Shown here: in pieces, positions 22,079 to 34,530 of the stretch
How positions within the stretch are numbered: position 1 is the stretch's first letter
Layout: the number at the start of each line of letters is the position of its first letter
Assembly: GCA_015499985.1 (NCBI GenBank)
Contig: JAAAUF010000064.1
Span: forward strand, 225-56,272
Direction: 5' to 3'
DNA: 56,048 bases
Origin: Haplosporangium gracile
Taxonomy: Eukaryota; Mortierellomycota; Mortierellomycetes; Mortierellales; Mortierellaceae
Program-made: the position numbers and the translations under genes
The notes under the pieces: model-generated
The model's database searches: none
What the model saw: only the letters and a program-made list of their open reading frames with translations
Told to the model about the DNA's origin: nothing

Positions 22079-24170
22079 ATGACCATCTACAAGTCCCCCG
22101 TTGCCGACCAAGTTATTCCCCAGATCAACTCCTTCTCCTTCGCCATCTCAAACCCAAACAACACTCCAGATTCCCATCCCATCCTCACCGATGCCCTTAC
22201 AAAGCGTGTCATCACCTACGGCGACTGGAAGCGCACCACCCGTCGCTGGGCCTCGGGTCTCCAATCCATTGGCTTCAAGCGCGGCGATGTCGTCGCCCTC
22301 TTCTCCTTCAACCAGGTTGACTACTCCATCACCATGTTTGGCCCTATCTTGCTCGGAGGTATCGCCACCACCGTCAACTCGGCCTACACCGCCGACGAGC
22401 TCGCCTACCAGCTCGAGGACTCGGGCGCCTCCGTCATTGTCGCCCATCCGGAGCTCCTCCCTGTTGCCATTGCTGGAGCCAAGAAGGTTGGCTTACCCGC
22501 TAACAGGATCTTCTTGTACGGTAACAAGGCCGTTGATGGTTTCCAGCCCTACAGTGCGACGTTCCCTCCTGAATCGACTCCCGATCATCTTTTGGCTCAG
22601 CCTGTGAACTTAAACGGTCAGGCTGCTGCAGAGACTACGGCCTTGATTTGTTATTCTTCTGGAACTACTGGAAAGAGCAAAGGTGTTGAGTTGACTCATG
22701 TCAACTTTAGCTCCAACACTTGCCAGGTCTCGCCTCTTGAGGGTAACATTGCTCATAGTGAGAACATTGCCATGGCTGTCCTTCCTATGTACCACATGTA
22801 AGTTTGAATTTTTGTTGTCAATGCATCGACATTGGAAGGAATGAGAAGAAGGTATAATTCAAGAAATGAAATGGATCAAAGAGTGCCTTCAGGGGTAACA
22901 AATTGGGCTTATTCTGCAAGGATCATGCACTCACATTTACACCGCCATTTATTCTTCCTTCAATCGAATGTAGTTACGGTATCCAGCTTCACCTGATGTA
23001 CGGTATTTACAACGTAAGTCAGAAAGAAAATCAGCGCATGGCCGAGAATAGGAATGTCTGGACATCTGCCTCCTCCGGGAAAAAAAGAGACGAATCCCAA
23101 TCGATCGGACTTGGGGTCAGAAATATTGGCGACTCACAAACATCTCCGCTCTCTTCTTCTTGTTCACTTCTATAGGGTGTCCGCACTATCGTCATCCAAA
23201 AGTTCGATCCCGTCGGCTTTCTCAAGGCCATCCAGGAGTTCAAGAGTACGTGAACATCTATACATTGCTGCATTCATGGAGCAAGTATCTGCAATTGTTT
23301 ATGAATGTCTGCATGAGTTTACTAACGTTGAACGAACCCTTACATCTAATTACATATCGGATAGTTATCTCACTGAACTTGGTGCCTCCTCAGATTTTGA
23401 TGTTGGTAAAGGCCCCTATTGTCGACCAGTACGACCTCAGTTCGGTTCGCTACGTCATGTCTGGCGCCGCCCCTTGCTCGGCCGACCTCAGCCGTGCGCT
23501 CATGAAGAAGTTCCCCCTCCTCCAGTTCCGTCAGGGATACGGCATGTCCGAGATGTCCCCCGCTTCCCATGTCGGTCTCTACCATATCCCCATTCACGGT
23601 TCGATCGGTCGTGTGATGCCCAACCAGGAGGTTCGCTTAGTCGACCCCGAGTCTGGCAAGGATGTCATCCCTGGTGAGCCTGGTGAGATCTGGGTCCGTG
23701 GGCCCAACGTCATGAAGGGATACCGCAACAACGTCAAGGCGACCAAGGAGACCATTGACCCCGAAGGATGGTTGCACACTGGAGATATTGCTATTGTTGA
23801 CAAGGAGGAGAACTTTTTCATTGTCGACCGTCTGAAGGAGTTGATCAAGTACAAGGGATTCCAGGTCGCCCCCGCCGAATTGGAGGCCTTGTTGATTGCT
23901 CACGCCGCTATTCTGGACGCTGCTGTCATTGGAATTGAGAACAAGGAGCAGGCGACTGAGGTTCCTCTGGCCTTTGTTGTCAAGGCTCCCGGTCAGGAGA
24001 ACTTGTCGGAGAAGGATGTCATTGACTACGTTGCTTCCAAAGTTGCTCCCCACAAGAGGCTCCGTGGCGGCGTCCGCTTCATTGAGGCTATCCCTAAGTC
24101 TGCAGCTGGCAAGATTCTCCGCAAGGATCTTCGTATCTTTGTTCAGAAGCCTGCCCAAGCCAAATTGTAA
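22079..24170 (+). CDS. Peroxisomal acyl-CoA synthetase, 4-coumarate-CoA ligase type
   Basis: This ANL-superfamily enzyme would activate a carboxylic acid with ATP to an acyl-AMP and then an acyl-CoA. Inferred exons 22079-22797, 22974-23013, 23176-23245 and 23365-24170 join in phase to 544 aa, the usual 4CL length. The AMP-binding motif CYSSGTTGKSKG is near residue 192. FRQGYGMSEMSP is the A5 core, GWLHTGDIA the A7 core and FFIVDRLKELIKYKGFQVAPAE the hinge. SAAGKILRKDL carries the catalytic lysine. The protein ends in AKL, a PTS1 variant, so a peroxisomal site is likely. Fungal members of this group act on medium- or long-chain fatty acids or on phenylpropanoids; the substrate cannot be read from sequence. 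The small second exon (40 nt) is supported by phase and by the fit of YGIQLHLMYGIYN to the family. Confidence 0.93.
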
Positions 24171-24801
24171 AAAAAGGCCTAGAATATATTTTTTTAATCA
24201 CCATGTAAATAACTAATAAAAAAAACACGTCTAAATACTACATCATTGACGCACGCGAACGTATGGTCCTCCTTCTAACCTACTTAGAAGGTTGGGTGTC
24301 AAAGCCCCTTTTCGCTTTTTTACCTTTTGATCACGGGCCGTTGGACGACAATGCGCCCCCTCTCTCTTCTTCCATCCTCTCTCACAGCCTTGTCCCCACG
24401 AACACAACCAGACTCCTCATTTTCGTTATTAAGCATTCATCCTTCTGAAAAGACGCGCTCACTTCCTTGCTTTTATTGGAGTTTCACTTCTACTGCGCGT
24501 CAATCCATCAATCGCTCATGTATCGATAGAGGATGCATGGTCATATCTAGTGGCGTCGTTTGGTTCTCGCCTTTTTTTTTTTTAGGTTTGTTACTTTGTC
24601 CCATGCCACGTTCATTCCTCTTTTTTTTTTCTCACCCAGCAAAGCCTTTTCTCTCTTTCGTACCATCACTCATCCCCTCTCAAGTTCAACTCTTTTCATC
24701 CTGCAGTGCTCTCCCTCTTTTCTCTTTTCGATTCCCCACTCTTTACTAATTCACAGGCCTTACGTCGTACAAGGAAGAGCAGAGCAGCGCCCGGTAAACG
24801 A
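24171..24801. promoter_or_regulatory. Spacer upstream of the CreC-like gene
   Basis: This 630-bp region runs from the ligase stop to the proposed CreC-like ATG. It is C/T-rich toward the right. An upstream in-frame ATG at 24706 would add 32 residues with no family character. TTCACAG at about 24751-24757 could be a 5' UTR splice acceptor. I prefer the start at 24802. Confidence 0.5.
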
Positions 24802-27800
24802 ATGGCAATGGCAGCAACGACGACAGCAGCCGTACAGCAACAGACCCAGGAATATGCAGAGTTTGTAGCAGCAGAGGGACGATACGAGTTACTCCAGGAT
24901 TTCTACCTGGACCAGGTCCTACCACATCCTGTTATCCCCACGTATGTCTCCTCGGTCTCCGTCAAGTACAAGGATTACCTCAACAGCTCGGCGTCAGGCG
25001 GTAAGAAGGGTACAGGGGTGTTTGGGACTGTGTTTGACCAGTTGGATGAGCAGCTTCGGGACCTCAAATTCTCTGACGATAGGGCTGCTGATGATGCAGA
25101 GGAAGCGGTAGCGGCAGCACAAGCAACAGGAGCTCAGGGCAACGGTGGAGGTGGCTGTGGACTGCAATTGAGTGGGAACTTTCATGGAAACTTGGTTGAC
25201 TTGCCGCTTTACAACGAGGAAACTAGGCCAGGAGCAGAAGCAGCAGTAGGAGGAGCAAGTGGTGGTGGTGGTGGTGGTGGTGGTGGTGGTGGGGGTTCAT
25301 CTATGGTGTCGGCTTTGACACCCCCTGGCCCGCCGCCTCTGAAAGATTCCACTTCCTTTAGGCGTCTTTCGGACTTTTCGTCGTCTTCCACCACTACCAG
25401 TCACAGCAACCTTGTTTCTGGCACCAGCAGTAGTCGGACTCTTGGTAGAGCGTCAAGTTTTTCACATCAGTTGTATGAAGAAGGGTCAGCAGGAGCAATG
25501 AGTTATCAGGGTGGAGGTGGAGGAGGGTTACAATACTCGGCAACAATTGGACCATCCTCGTCAACTTCGTCTGCATCAGGGCTCTCTTCTTTTTTTGCAG
25601 GCAAGAGGAAGAAGCCCAAGAGTAATTTTGGCAAGACTAACTCGACGTTTGTCGCCAAAATTACGACGAATGAGAATCTGGCAAAGATTTTGGCAAGCAG
25701 GGTTAATGAGGATGTTTATTTGTTTTGGAATACGGGCCGAACGTTTACTTGGAGCGACCTCGGTCAGAAACCCAATGTAAGTTTGGGAAAATGGACTTTT
25801 TTTTAGGGCCGCTTTGTGTGTTGGTTGAAACGGATAACGTTGTCGTTTTGTGCCCTTTATATATATATATGCACGCTGACGATTATCTTTTGTTGAAAAT
25901 AGGAACCATTATCACATATTTCGTTCTCAAAAGCATTCCCGACTGCCCATGATGTCAATATCCTGACAAGGAGTTGTGACCATCTGGATGTCATCATTGG
26001 ATTCTCGACAGGCGACATCATCTGGTTCAATCCCCTCAGCAACAAATACTCTCGTCTCAACAAGCAGGTACCGGTTTATCTTATTTACTCCGTTCATGCT
26101 TGCAGGATGACGGAACTATCCGCGCTTGAACTAAGATTGTTGTTGTTGGGATGTTCTATACATCGTAGGCTATTATCAAGGACAGTGCAGTGACGATGAT
26201 CAAGTGGCTACCGGGATCTGAGAGCCAGTTCATGGTGGCGTTCCAGGACGGGAGTATTGTCATGATGGACAAAGACAAGGACGACAATGCTTTCACTACC
26301 CCAACCCCACCCGAAGAATATAGGTAGAGCGTTTTTTTTTTGTCATTCCTCTTTGCGTCTCGCTCCTTATCTCCATATCCTAAATCACCGGCGTGACGAT
26401 TGTTCTAAATTCACCTCATTGCTCTTTTTTCGTTTAGCTTTCACGCGACGAAACCGAAGCATGAAAGACACAACCCAATCTCACATTGGCATATCAGCAG
26501 GAAGCCGATCAACGCATTTGCATTCTCGCCAGACTTGCAGCATGTAGCCGTCGTGGCGGCAGATGGCGAGCTCAGAATTATTGACTTCCGGAACGAACGG
26601 CTGATCGAGACTTTTAAGTCCTACTTTGGCGCCCTTAATTGTGTCTGCTGGAGTCCCGATGGCAAGTACATCTTGGTAATCTTCCCGACCGCTTCTTGTA
26701 TCATCGTGTGTGTACTATGCTTTTTTATTCTTGGGACAGATGTAGTAACGATAACGCGTTTTTTTTTGTGTGTGTGGATATAAATGTAGACGGGGGGACA
26801 GGATGATTTGGTGACGATATGGTCGTTCAAGGATTTGCGGATTGTGGCGCGCTGCCAGGGCCATCAGAACTATGTGACGGGTGTTGCATTTGACTCTTGG
26901 AGATGTGATGAGCGCAACTATCGGTTTGGCAGTGTTGGCGAGGACGCCAAGCTTCTCCTCTGGGATTTCAGTGTTGGATCCTTGCACAAACCTAAAGCTG
27001 TAAGTGCTTGCTGTTATTTATTTTTTTTGCTCATTCCTGGCTGCAGTTCATTCATTGGGTCCACAAGGAGGAATAATATAGGATGCTAATTATTTTTTTC
27101 GATATTTTCTGTTTGGCGGATTAGACGGCGATGCAGAGACGTGAGAGCAATACGACGGTTCATGGGACGGGCGCTTTCAAACCTGGACATGCTAGTAAGG
27201 GCAGTATCACCAGCCTTCGTGGTCTGGGAGGGCACAGTCTATTCCACAACAATAGGTCCAGTCTTTCTCAACATAGTCCGGTGCTGCCACCCGCGGCAGT
27301 GCCATCAGCAGGAGCAGCAGGAGGAGGATTGGCGTCAGAGACAGTGTCGATTGACAGTGCATCGATCTCGTCAGTTTTTGGATCGGGAAGAGAGTCGTCG
27401 ACGCTTGGCGCTTCGACTGCAGAGTTGTCGGTCTTGTCGATGTCGACTGATGGTGGGGGATTGTCTGTTTCGGGAGAGACAGCGTCGTTGAATTCTTTGA
27501 CTGGTAGCACTTCAGCAACAACCACGACGACACTGGCAGGAACGGAGAATGCAAGCATCACCACAGGTAGCAGTACTGGCAAGCCGCCAAGGAAAGCGTT
27601 GCAGTACGCCGCGAGGACTCTTCCACACCTGCATTTTAACCGACCAAGCAACAATCCTACGGCAAGTGCACCACAACAGCAGCAGCAATATCAACAGCAG
27701 CAGCAACATCAGAACAGTCTTTCGACAATGTTCCACCACCCCAACGCGTTCAATTCTCGAAAGTCTGAAGACGCTGGTGGTGTCACTCCTACAAACGCAA

Positions 27801-28084
27801 CGACGACGGCGGCGATGCAAGGATCTGTGGGCGCTGAGCGGGAAGGAGAACAGTTAGTGACGACGATGACACGCCCGCCTGAAAGGAGGTCACGGGTTGC
27901 AATGTTGCAACCACTGATGGCGACGGCGATTCATCATGAGCCCCTGGCCAGTATTACGTTCCGAGAGGATGCGATGCTGACGAGTGATCGGCGAGGGCAT
28001 ATCAAGGTCTGGAAACGGCCTGAGAGGACTCCTTCTTTTTCTGTACCCGGTGGTGGTGGTGGTGGTGGTGGTGGTCATTCTTGA
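24802..28084 (+). CDS. creC: WD40 protein of the CreC / WDR20 / DMWD family
   Basis: CreC partners and stabilises the deubiquitinase CreB in carbon catabolite repression; animal WDR20 does the same for USP12/46. Inferred exons 24802-25776, 25903-26067, 26169-26323, 26438-26675, 26790-26999 and 27125-28084 join in phase to 900 aa. The N-terminal ~280 residues are disordered and include a polyglycine run. The family entry block follows: KPKSNFGKTNSTFVAKI, then NENLAKILASR. WD repeats follow, seen as VIIGFSTGDIIWFNP, FMVAFQDGSIVMMDKD, VAADGELRIIDF, TGGQDDLVTIWSF and SVGEDAKLLLWDF. Between the fifth repeat and the last one (MLTSDRRGHIKVW) lies a ~270-residue Ser/Thr/Gln-rich insertion. That split is also typical of CreC. 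The protein ends in a second polyglycine run. Confidence 0.92.
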
Positions 28085-28259
28085 GAGGGAGGTGTGAGGG
28101 AGTACACTGGTGATTGTGAACAAATATTATATCTTCTTTCATGAAAAACATTACATGTACACTTATGGAGGACCTTGATGATATTGTTTGAGGGCTTTCT
28201 TATTACAAAATGAATTTGGAGTGTGATAATTAAAAAAGTTAACTATGGAGGGCAGAGAA
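28085..28259. other. Convergent 3' spacer
   Basis: Only 175 bp separate the CreC-like stop from the stop of the giant low-complexity gene on the other strand. It must hold both 3' UTRs, which may overlap. Confidence 0.6.
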
Positions 28260-31200
28260 TTAGATGAAGAAATGGGTATAGACTCGACTCTCCTCATGGA
28301 CGAGCATCTCCTGGGACTTGAACTGGTTCAGCTCCAGTTTGATCTTGTTGGCTATCGCCGGGGTTAGCCTCGAGGCTGTAATGTACGCGTCGCTCGTCCG
28401 GTCGTACTGTTCGGGTGTCCAGGTCGGGTATACCAGGGGTTCCTCGGTCGAGAATTGGAGTTGGCGGGGAGGACGTGGGGGGAAGAGGGATGGGTGAGGG
28501 TAGTAGTAGGGTTGGTGGTGGTGCGGTTCTGAGGGGATTGGAGCGTAGCCTGCTTGCTGGTGTTGGTGTTGGTGGGAGTGATGGTAGTGATGATGGTGAG
28601 GGTGAGGGTGGTGGTGGTAGTCTTGTGGGCGGTAGTGGACATGATAATGGTGATAGTGTTGTTCCTGCTGCTGTTGCATCTGTTGCTGGTACAACTGGTG
28701 CTGATAAGGCTGCTGTTGGACAAGGTAATGCTGCTGCTGCTGTTGGATATACGCCAACTGCGCATGCATCATCGCTTCCTCCTCCGAAGCATCCTCCGCA
28801 ACAGTATTCATAATCGTAACGCTACTCTTCTTTGCCGGCGAGGTGGAGTTGTTGATGGTTGAAGATGAAGCCGACGAGGAGGTGGTGGACGAGACCTCGG
28901 TCGAGGAAGAGGACATCGTTGAGGCCGACTCTGCTCCTGCCAAGTTATTGTTGGGGGTTTCGTTGTTGTCGCTACTCTTGCCGGCTGCGTCGTTGCTGTT
29001 CCTGTCGCTGTTGGCGTCGGTGCTGGTGTTGTTGTTGCCGGCTTTTTGCTGGGGTTCCATGGCGATCCGGTTAACAGACACGCGGGCTGCAGACGCTGGA
29101 AGAAGTGGGTTGAACACCGCACCTCGTTCTGCAGAGTTTCGACAACTCGACGACGAGCCCGCAACAGACTCTGGCTCAGTGCCACTAACTTCAGCAGCAA
29201 TGGCAAAGAGAATAGCCGTAGACTCGGGAGCAACAGGTTCCTGCCTCGAGGAACAAGACGAAGACGAGCAAGACTCGACATCGTCCGACGACGAGGACGA
29301 AGACAAGTGGGAACAGCAGGAGGAAGAAGGCGACAATGTCGAAAGCGGGTTTTGTTGCTGAGAAGCTGAAGGATTGGTGCCGGTCTTTGTAACGACGGGG
29401 AGGACGCGTGGGGTCGAGGGTGTCGAGAAGGCGCTGGAGTCCATGGTTGTTCCATCAACTCCAGTAGAGGGACGCATAGGGCTGACAGAGAGCCCCTCCT
29501 GGGACTGGTTGTTGTGGTGGTAATGCAACCCGTAGGTATCGAGTGAAGGAGACAACCCGCCAGAAGTAGAGTCGTACGACAGTGGGGACGCACAAAAGTC
29601 AAGCTCTTCCTGCAAAGATGAGAACTCTTCTGTTTGATACTGCTGCTGCTGTTGGAGTCGAAGAGCGGCGGCGGCGGTTTGGTCGTCAGATCCACGTCTG
29701 CTCAGGGTCGCCAATGCGTGGTTCGCCTCTGCAAGTCGCGCGAATGGATCCGTGTGCTGGTGGTTGTTGTGGCCATGATGTTGATGGTGACCATGGTGGT
29801 GTTGGTGCTGGTGCTGAGAAAGGCGATGATGCCGACGATGAGAACTGCTCTGAGATCGAATCGATGCCGACCGTCTCCGCCCAGCAACTACCACCGACGA
29901 TCGATGGACTAGATGCACCTTTGGCTGTTGCTGTTGGTGGGCTGCCGCCTCCGAACCCAGTTGGGTGATCTTTGATCGGTTAGCAAGAGCTGACCGGAGT
30001 GGTTTCGCCGGAAGGGGCGACTCAGGTTTAGCTGCATTCGCGGCGGCGTTCTTCTTCTTCTTGCGAAGACCCTTGTTGAAGACATTGTTGAGCGACAGCT
30101 TCTTGACTGGTTTGGGAACTCCTTGTTGCTGTTGAGAGACATGGTTATTCGCAGTAGAGACACCAGCAGCAGCAGTGGGACCGCCGCTCCCTTGACCAGC
30201 ATCGGCAGCGGCGGGAAGAGGAGCATTGGGATCCTTTTCCCAGGGGTTAACACCAACACGTGAGATCTTGGATACCCCCGCCCCCTTATTATCATGCAAA
30301 TCGTTCAAAGAGTGGCGACGTTGGAATCCCGCAATCTGACGCCCGACGGTCACCAGCGGGCTCTCGACATGGGGGACAGATGACGCCCTCTGTTGCTTCG
30401 CACGCGCCTCCTGTTGGGCTGTTGTGCTGCTGTTGTTGACAGAGCCACCGTTGCGGGGACTGAAAAACGACGAGATGGACGCGAATGAGAGCCGCTTCTT
30501 GACGGTTCTGGTTGGGTTTCCAGGCGTGGCGGGAAGTGGTGGTGGTTGGAGGGCAGAGGCAATGTCGGCAGCTGTCTGGTTGGTGGGTAGGGGGACGACG
30601 ACACGTGGCATTCCAACAGCAAGTGTAGAAACGTTGCTCTCAACGTCGTCCATCGTTGGGAGCGAAGAGGATGAAGCTGAAAATTCTGATCCTGAGAGAG
30701 GATGGCGGTGCTGAGTGTTATCGGGGTCAATATCGCGAGAGGGAATTGGCCCAACAACAATGACAACTCCCGATCCGCCAGGTTGTTGATTTGCGGTGGT
30801 GTCTGTGGTGGTGGACATAATGGCGTTCAGGCTCGACATACCGGTGGGTGACCCACAGGGCGAGGCCTCCGGAGATGTCGAGGGCGTCTCTGTCTGATGC
30901 GAGCCTCGTCGAAGGAACACGCTGTTTCCATGCCGTTGGTGCACATCCACAGTAGTGTCGATAGAACTGGCAGACGACACTGAGCCACGGTGTTGTTGTT
31001 GTTGGTCCATGAGAGCCACCATCTCTGCGCGCGTTGTCACTCCTCCTGCCGATGTTGCTCTATTGCCAACGAGATCGTCACCCGCTGCTAAGAAGATAAT
31101 ATCCTCTTGTGTCTGCATCTGTTGTTCTTGTTGATATTGACTGACGGTAGAATTGGCTGTAGGAGTACTAGCATCTTGAGGGGTGGGAGGCAACGCCTTG

Positions 31201-34200
31201 GAATTGTTGAAGACCTTGCGCAGTTTCGCTGCAAAGGACGTCTTTTTTCGAACCACCTGCTGCTGTTGCTGTTGCTGAGGTTGGGGTGCAGAAGGACTAG
31301 GAAAAGGATCATGATCTCCTCCCGATGGTGATGTTCCTGCCTCTCCTGCTGCTGAATCCAGAGATGGTGACGCTGTCGCCATTGCCATTGTAACAGGGGT
31401 GATGGTGGTCAGCAGCAATGCCGTCGTCGGTGCAGTGGTTGAAGTGTTAGTCGTCCCCTGTTGCCTATCATCACCCTTCGTCAGCATAGTAACTGTCTCC
31501 GCCTTCCCTTCCTCCATCTCACCATCTTGCTCTTCGTCTTCCTCGGTAGTAGTAGGAAGATCAGGATCTAGCTGTAAGGGGTGGATGGACTGTTGGTCGA
31601 GTGATACCCTTCCCATTGTCCCTACTGTTCCTTGATCCGAGTTCTGTCTGTTCCTATTGCTTGTACCGGAGACTTTTGCGAGAGAGTCGGGATAAGATCC
31701 AGTTCCTGCTGCAGGACACGAAGAAGAGTTGTTGTGACGGTCCAAGCTCATGACTACAGCAGCCGCGGTAGTGTTAGAGGGAGAAGCATCGTATCTTGAC
31801 CGCGAGGACGCTATTGCTCTTCCATCTGCTTCTGTCGTCGAGGTCGACGTTGTTGTTGATGTTGTTGTGGTGGTGGGGCTGACAGGTGTGGTAGTGGTCG
31901 TCGGCGACCAAGCAACTATGGAAGCCCCAAGAAAAAAAGGCGAAAGTAAAGAAAAGACAACAAAAATGTGGCAATAGCAAATGAAGAAGAAAAAAAAGGA
32001 GGAAGAAAATTAGGTAAGGGTCGAGAACGTTAGTATCAAACAGAAATCGCCAATAAAGAGTAGCAATTGAGAAGGAGAAACCCCCTTCCTTTTCTCCTCT
32101 CCTTGTCCCCATTCCCACCTCACATCTCTCATTTGCCCAGTTCCACATACACGACCGCCTTCAGCACAATCAAATTGTTATGGTGCAGGCTTGCATGTCG
32201 TTGTGCTCGTATCAAACAAAAAATCAAAATGAAAAAGGGTCTTTGGGGAAAAAAGGAGAGGGGCAAAGGGAGAAGGGAGAAGGGAGAAGAAGGGAAAGAA
32301 GGGAAAGAAGGGAAAGAAGGGAAAGAAGGGAAAGAAGGGAAAGGGTGGGAAAGAAATGGTCTCTTCGGAAATCGAGGAATGGTGAGAAGAAATGGACGGA
32401 CGAAGTGGACAGGATAGAACGATTTTCTTCGCTCCCTTCACTCTGCGCTATCTATCCATCCCACAATTGTCATTGGCATGTGTTTTCCTTACATTCTACG
32501 TTCTCCATCGAAGACATAGGCCTGAGCTTTGGTGCCTCGAACCCAACACTGGCAATAACGTCAGCAACAGCTGTTTCTCCTCCCATGGTGCTTGCCGTGG
32601 TAAGAGCGGCGGCACTTAGACTGCCATAGCTAACAAGAACATCACGCCCGACCAGCGGGTAGAGATCTGAAGGAGACCCCATCGCAGAAGAAGGAGTTGT
32701 CACTGAACCAGGTCCTCCTCCTGATGCTCTTCTTCCTCCTCCAATGCTGCCGCCAACGACATAGCTGATCGAGACAGCTGGAGGAAAAGGCTTCTCCATT
32801 TCGATGAATGCAGAGGGAATAACCGACACAGGCAGGTTGGTGGAAGTAGTAGTGGTGGATAGAGAGAAAGAAACTGAGGGTTGCTGTTTACCTGCTGCTG
32901 TTACTCCTGCACCTGTACCTGTACCTGAACCTCGTCTTCTTCCAATCTGTTCAGGACCAGCAGCAACAGATACTCTTCGAATTGATTGGGCTGTTCCTGC
33001 TGCTGCTGTCGTCTTTGTGCAAGAGGGCGATGCGGGAAGAGGGCCAGGAGAATAAGAAGAAGGCAACGAGGACGGTAGCTGGAGGAACGAGGACGAGATG
33101 TCAGATGATGCGGGTGACGAGGACGAAGGCGAAAGCGAGGGAAGCTGGGAAAAAGAGGAGGAGGCAGGGGACATTGAGACAGGAGAGGAAGTAGAAGTGG
33201 AAGTTGCAACAATGGTCGAGACGACGACCGGGGGGGTACTGATAGTGAGGAGGGGCATGATTGCTGGACTCTTGCTGTTGCGGCTGTTGTTGTTGTAGTT
33301 GGAGTGTTGGAAAGTGCTGTTGTTATTATTCTTCATCGCTAACCGAGAGAAGGCTGCGATCTTCTCTTGAACGTGTCGACCTTGGTGAGGTTCAACAGAA
33401 GAAGCAGTAACAAGTCGAGGACTACTACTACTACTTTTGCCACTGCCACTCTGTTCTGTGTGGGTAACTCTGGTTCTGAGAGGTAACTTATAGGTAGAGC
33501 TGTTCTGGTGGTAGTGGTGCTGTTGTTGTGGAGGTGGCTGTTGTGGCTGTGGGAGGTGGACGAGTCGGTGGTGTTGATGTTGGTGGTGTCGATTTGTTTT
33601 TAGGGTGAGGGATGGTACTTTAGTCGGTGGTGGGGAAGTCGTCGACGATAAAGGTAAAGGTGGAGAAGGTGAGGAAAGTGAAGGCAAAGAAGGCGAAGGT
33701 GATGATGATGACGATAATGATAATGAGGACAGAGGAAGAGGAAAAGGAGGAAGAGAACGAGGAGGATGCAAAGTGGACAAGAAAGAGGAGGAAGAGGGAG
33801 AAGGAAGAGGAGACGTTGTGGACGACGACGAGGTTGTAGCCGAGGTGAACAGCAGCGGCGACGAAGGAATGGGAGGTGCTGGTTGCTGTTGGTGTTGGGG
33901 ATCGGATTGCCACTCTTTGTTTTCCTTTTGCTGTTGTTGCTGCTGTTGGTGCTCTGTGGGGCGTAAATTGCCTTTTTGAATATTGAGATTGGAAAAAGAG
34001 GAAACGGTGCGTGTGATGGATGATGGATCTTGTTTGAAGGAGGAGGCGGATTCAAAAGAGGAGGAGAACGACGAGAACGAAAAAGGTGGAAGATAGATGC
34101 TAGAGTTTTGGCGGTGCTGTTGTTGGTTGTTGTTGCTGTTGCTGTTGTGGAGAGACGAAACTACAAGGTTAGAGGCAGGTGCCTTCCTGTAATACGAATG

Positions 34201-34530
34201 AGAGCTGATATGCTGTGAGCGTATTGTTGTTGTGCTGCTGCCGCTGATGCCTGTGCCTGTGCGTGGTGAACGTGTATTATTGGTGTTTGTTGTGCTTGTA
34301 CTTGTGCGTGAGTGTGAGCATGGACGATGTGAGCATGAATTTGAAAGAACTGGAGGAAGAAAACGAGATATTGAGTCCTTGGCGTCGTGCATTGAAGGAG
34401 AGCGAGATGAGGAAGTTGATAATAATAATGGCGAAGAAGAGGAAGAGGAGGAGGAGCAGCAGGAGGGACAGGAGGGACAGGAGGAAGAGGAAGTCGCTTC
34501 CATAATTCTGGAAATATCAAGGCTAGTCAT
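28260..34530 (-). CDS. Giant low-complexity protein, function unknown (two exons)
   Basis: Two long minus-strand frames, 34530-32493 and 31915-28260, are joined by one intron. The donor is GTAAGG at 32492 and the acceptor is a pyrimidine-rich TTCCATAG ending at 31916. Joined in phase they give 1,897 aa, and the frame stays open across the joint into the ATG at 31751. Most of the protein is Ser/Pro/Gln/His low complexity. Three short basic motifs recur: KKTSFAAKLRKVFNNSK, KKRLSFASISSFFSPR and KKLSLNNVFNKGLRKKKK. The C terminus (about the last 55 residues) is compact, not low-complexity, and contains YDRTSDAYITASRLTP and ends ESRVYTHFFI; it looks like a conserved domain or docking tail. I do not recognise the family. 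A cortical scaffold or regulatory adaptor would fit but is only a guess. Confidence 0.7.
31916..32492 (-). other. Intron of the giant low-complexity gene, with 9-bp minisatellite
   Basis: This 577-bp GT-AG intron is inferred from phase. It has an in-frame stop soon after the donor, and a pyrimidine-rich acceptor on the minus strand. It contains the GGGAAAGAA repeat array listed separately. Confidence 0.65.
32292..32345. repeat. GGGAAAGAA minisatellite
   Basis: Five exact 9-bp units start at 32292, 32301, 32310, 32319 and 32328, and a sixth is degenerate. The preceding 30 bp are related variants. The array sits inside the proposed intron, which allows it to vary without changing the protein. 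Confidence 0.9.

Noticed and set aside
31774..32148. 124-codon minus-strand frame with a hydrophobic stretch
   Set aside because: It runs through the intron of the giant gene; its hydrophobic part is translated from the pyrimidine-rich acceptor region.
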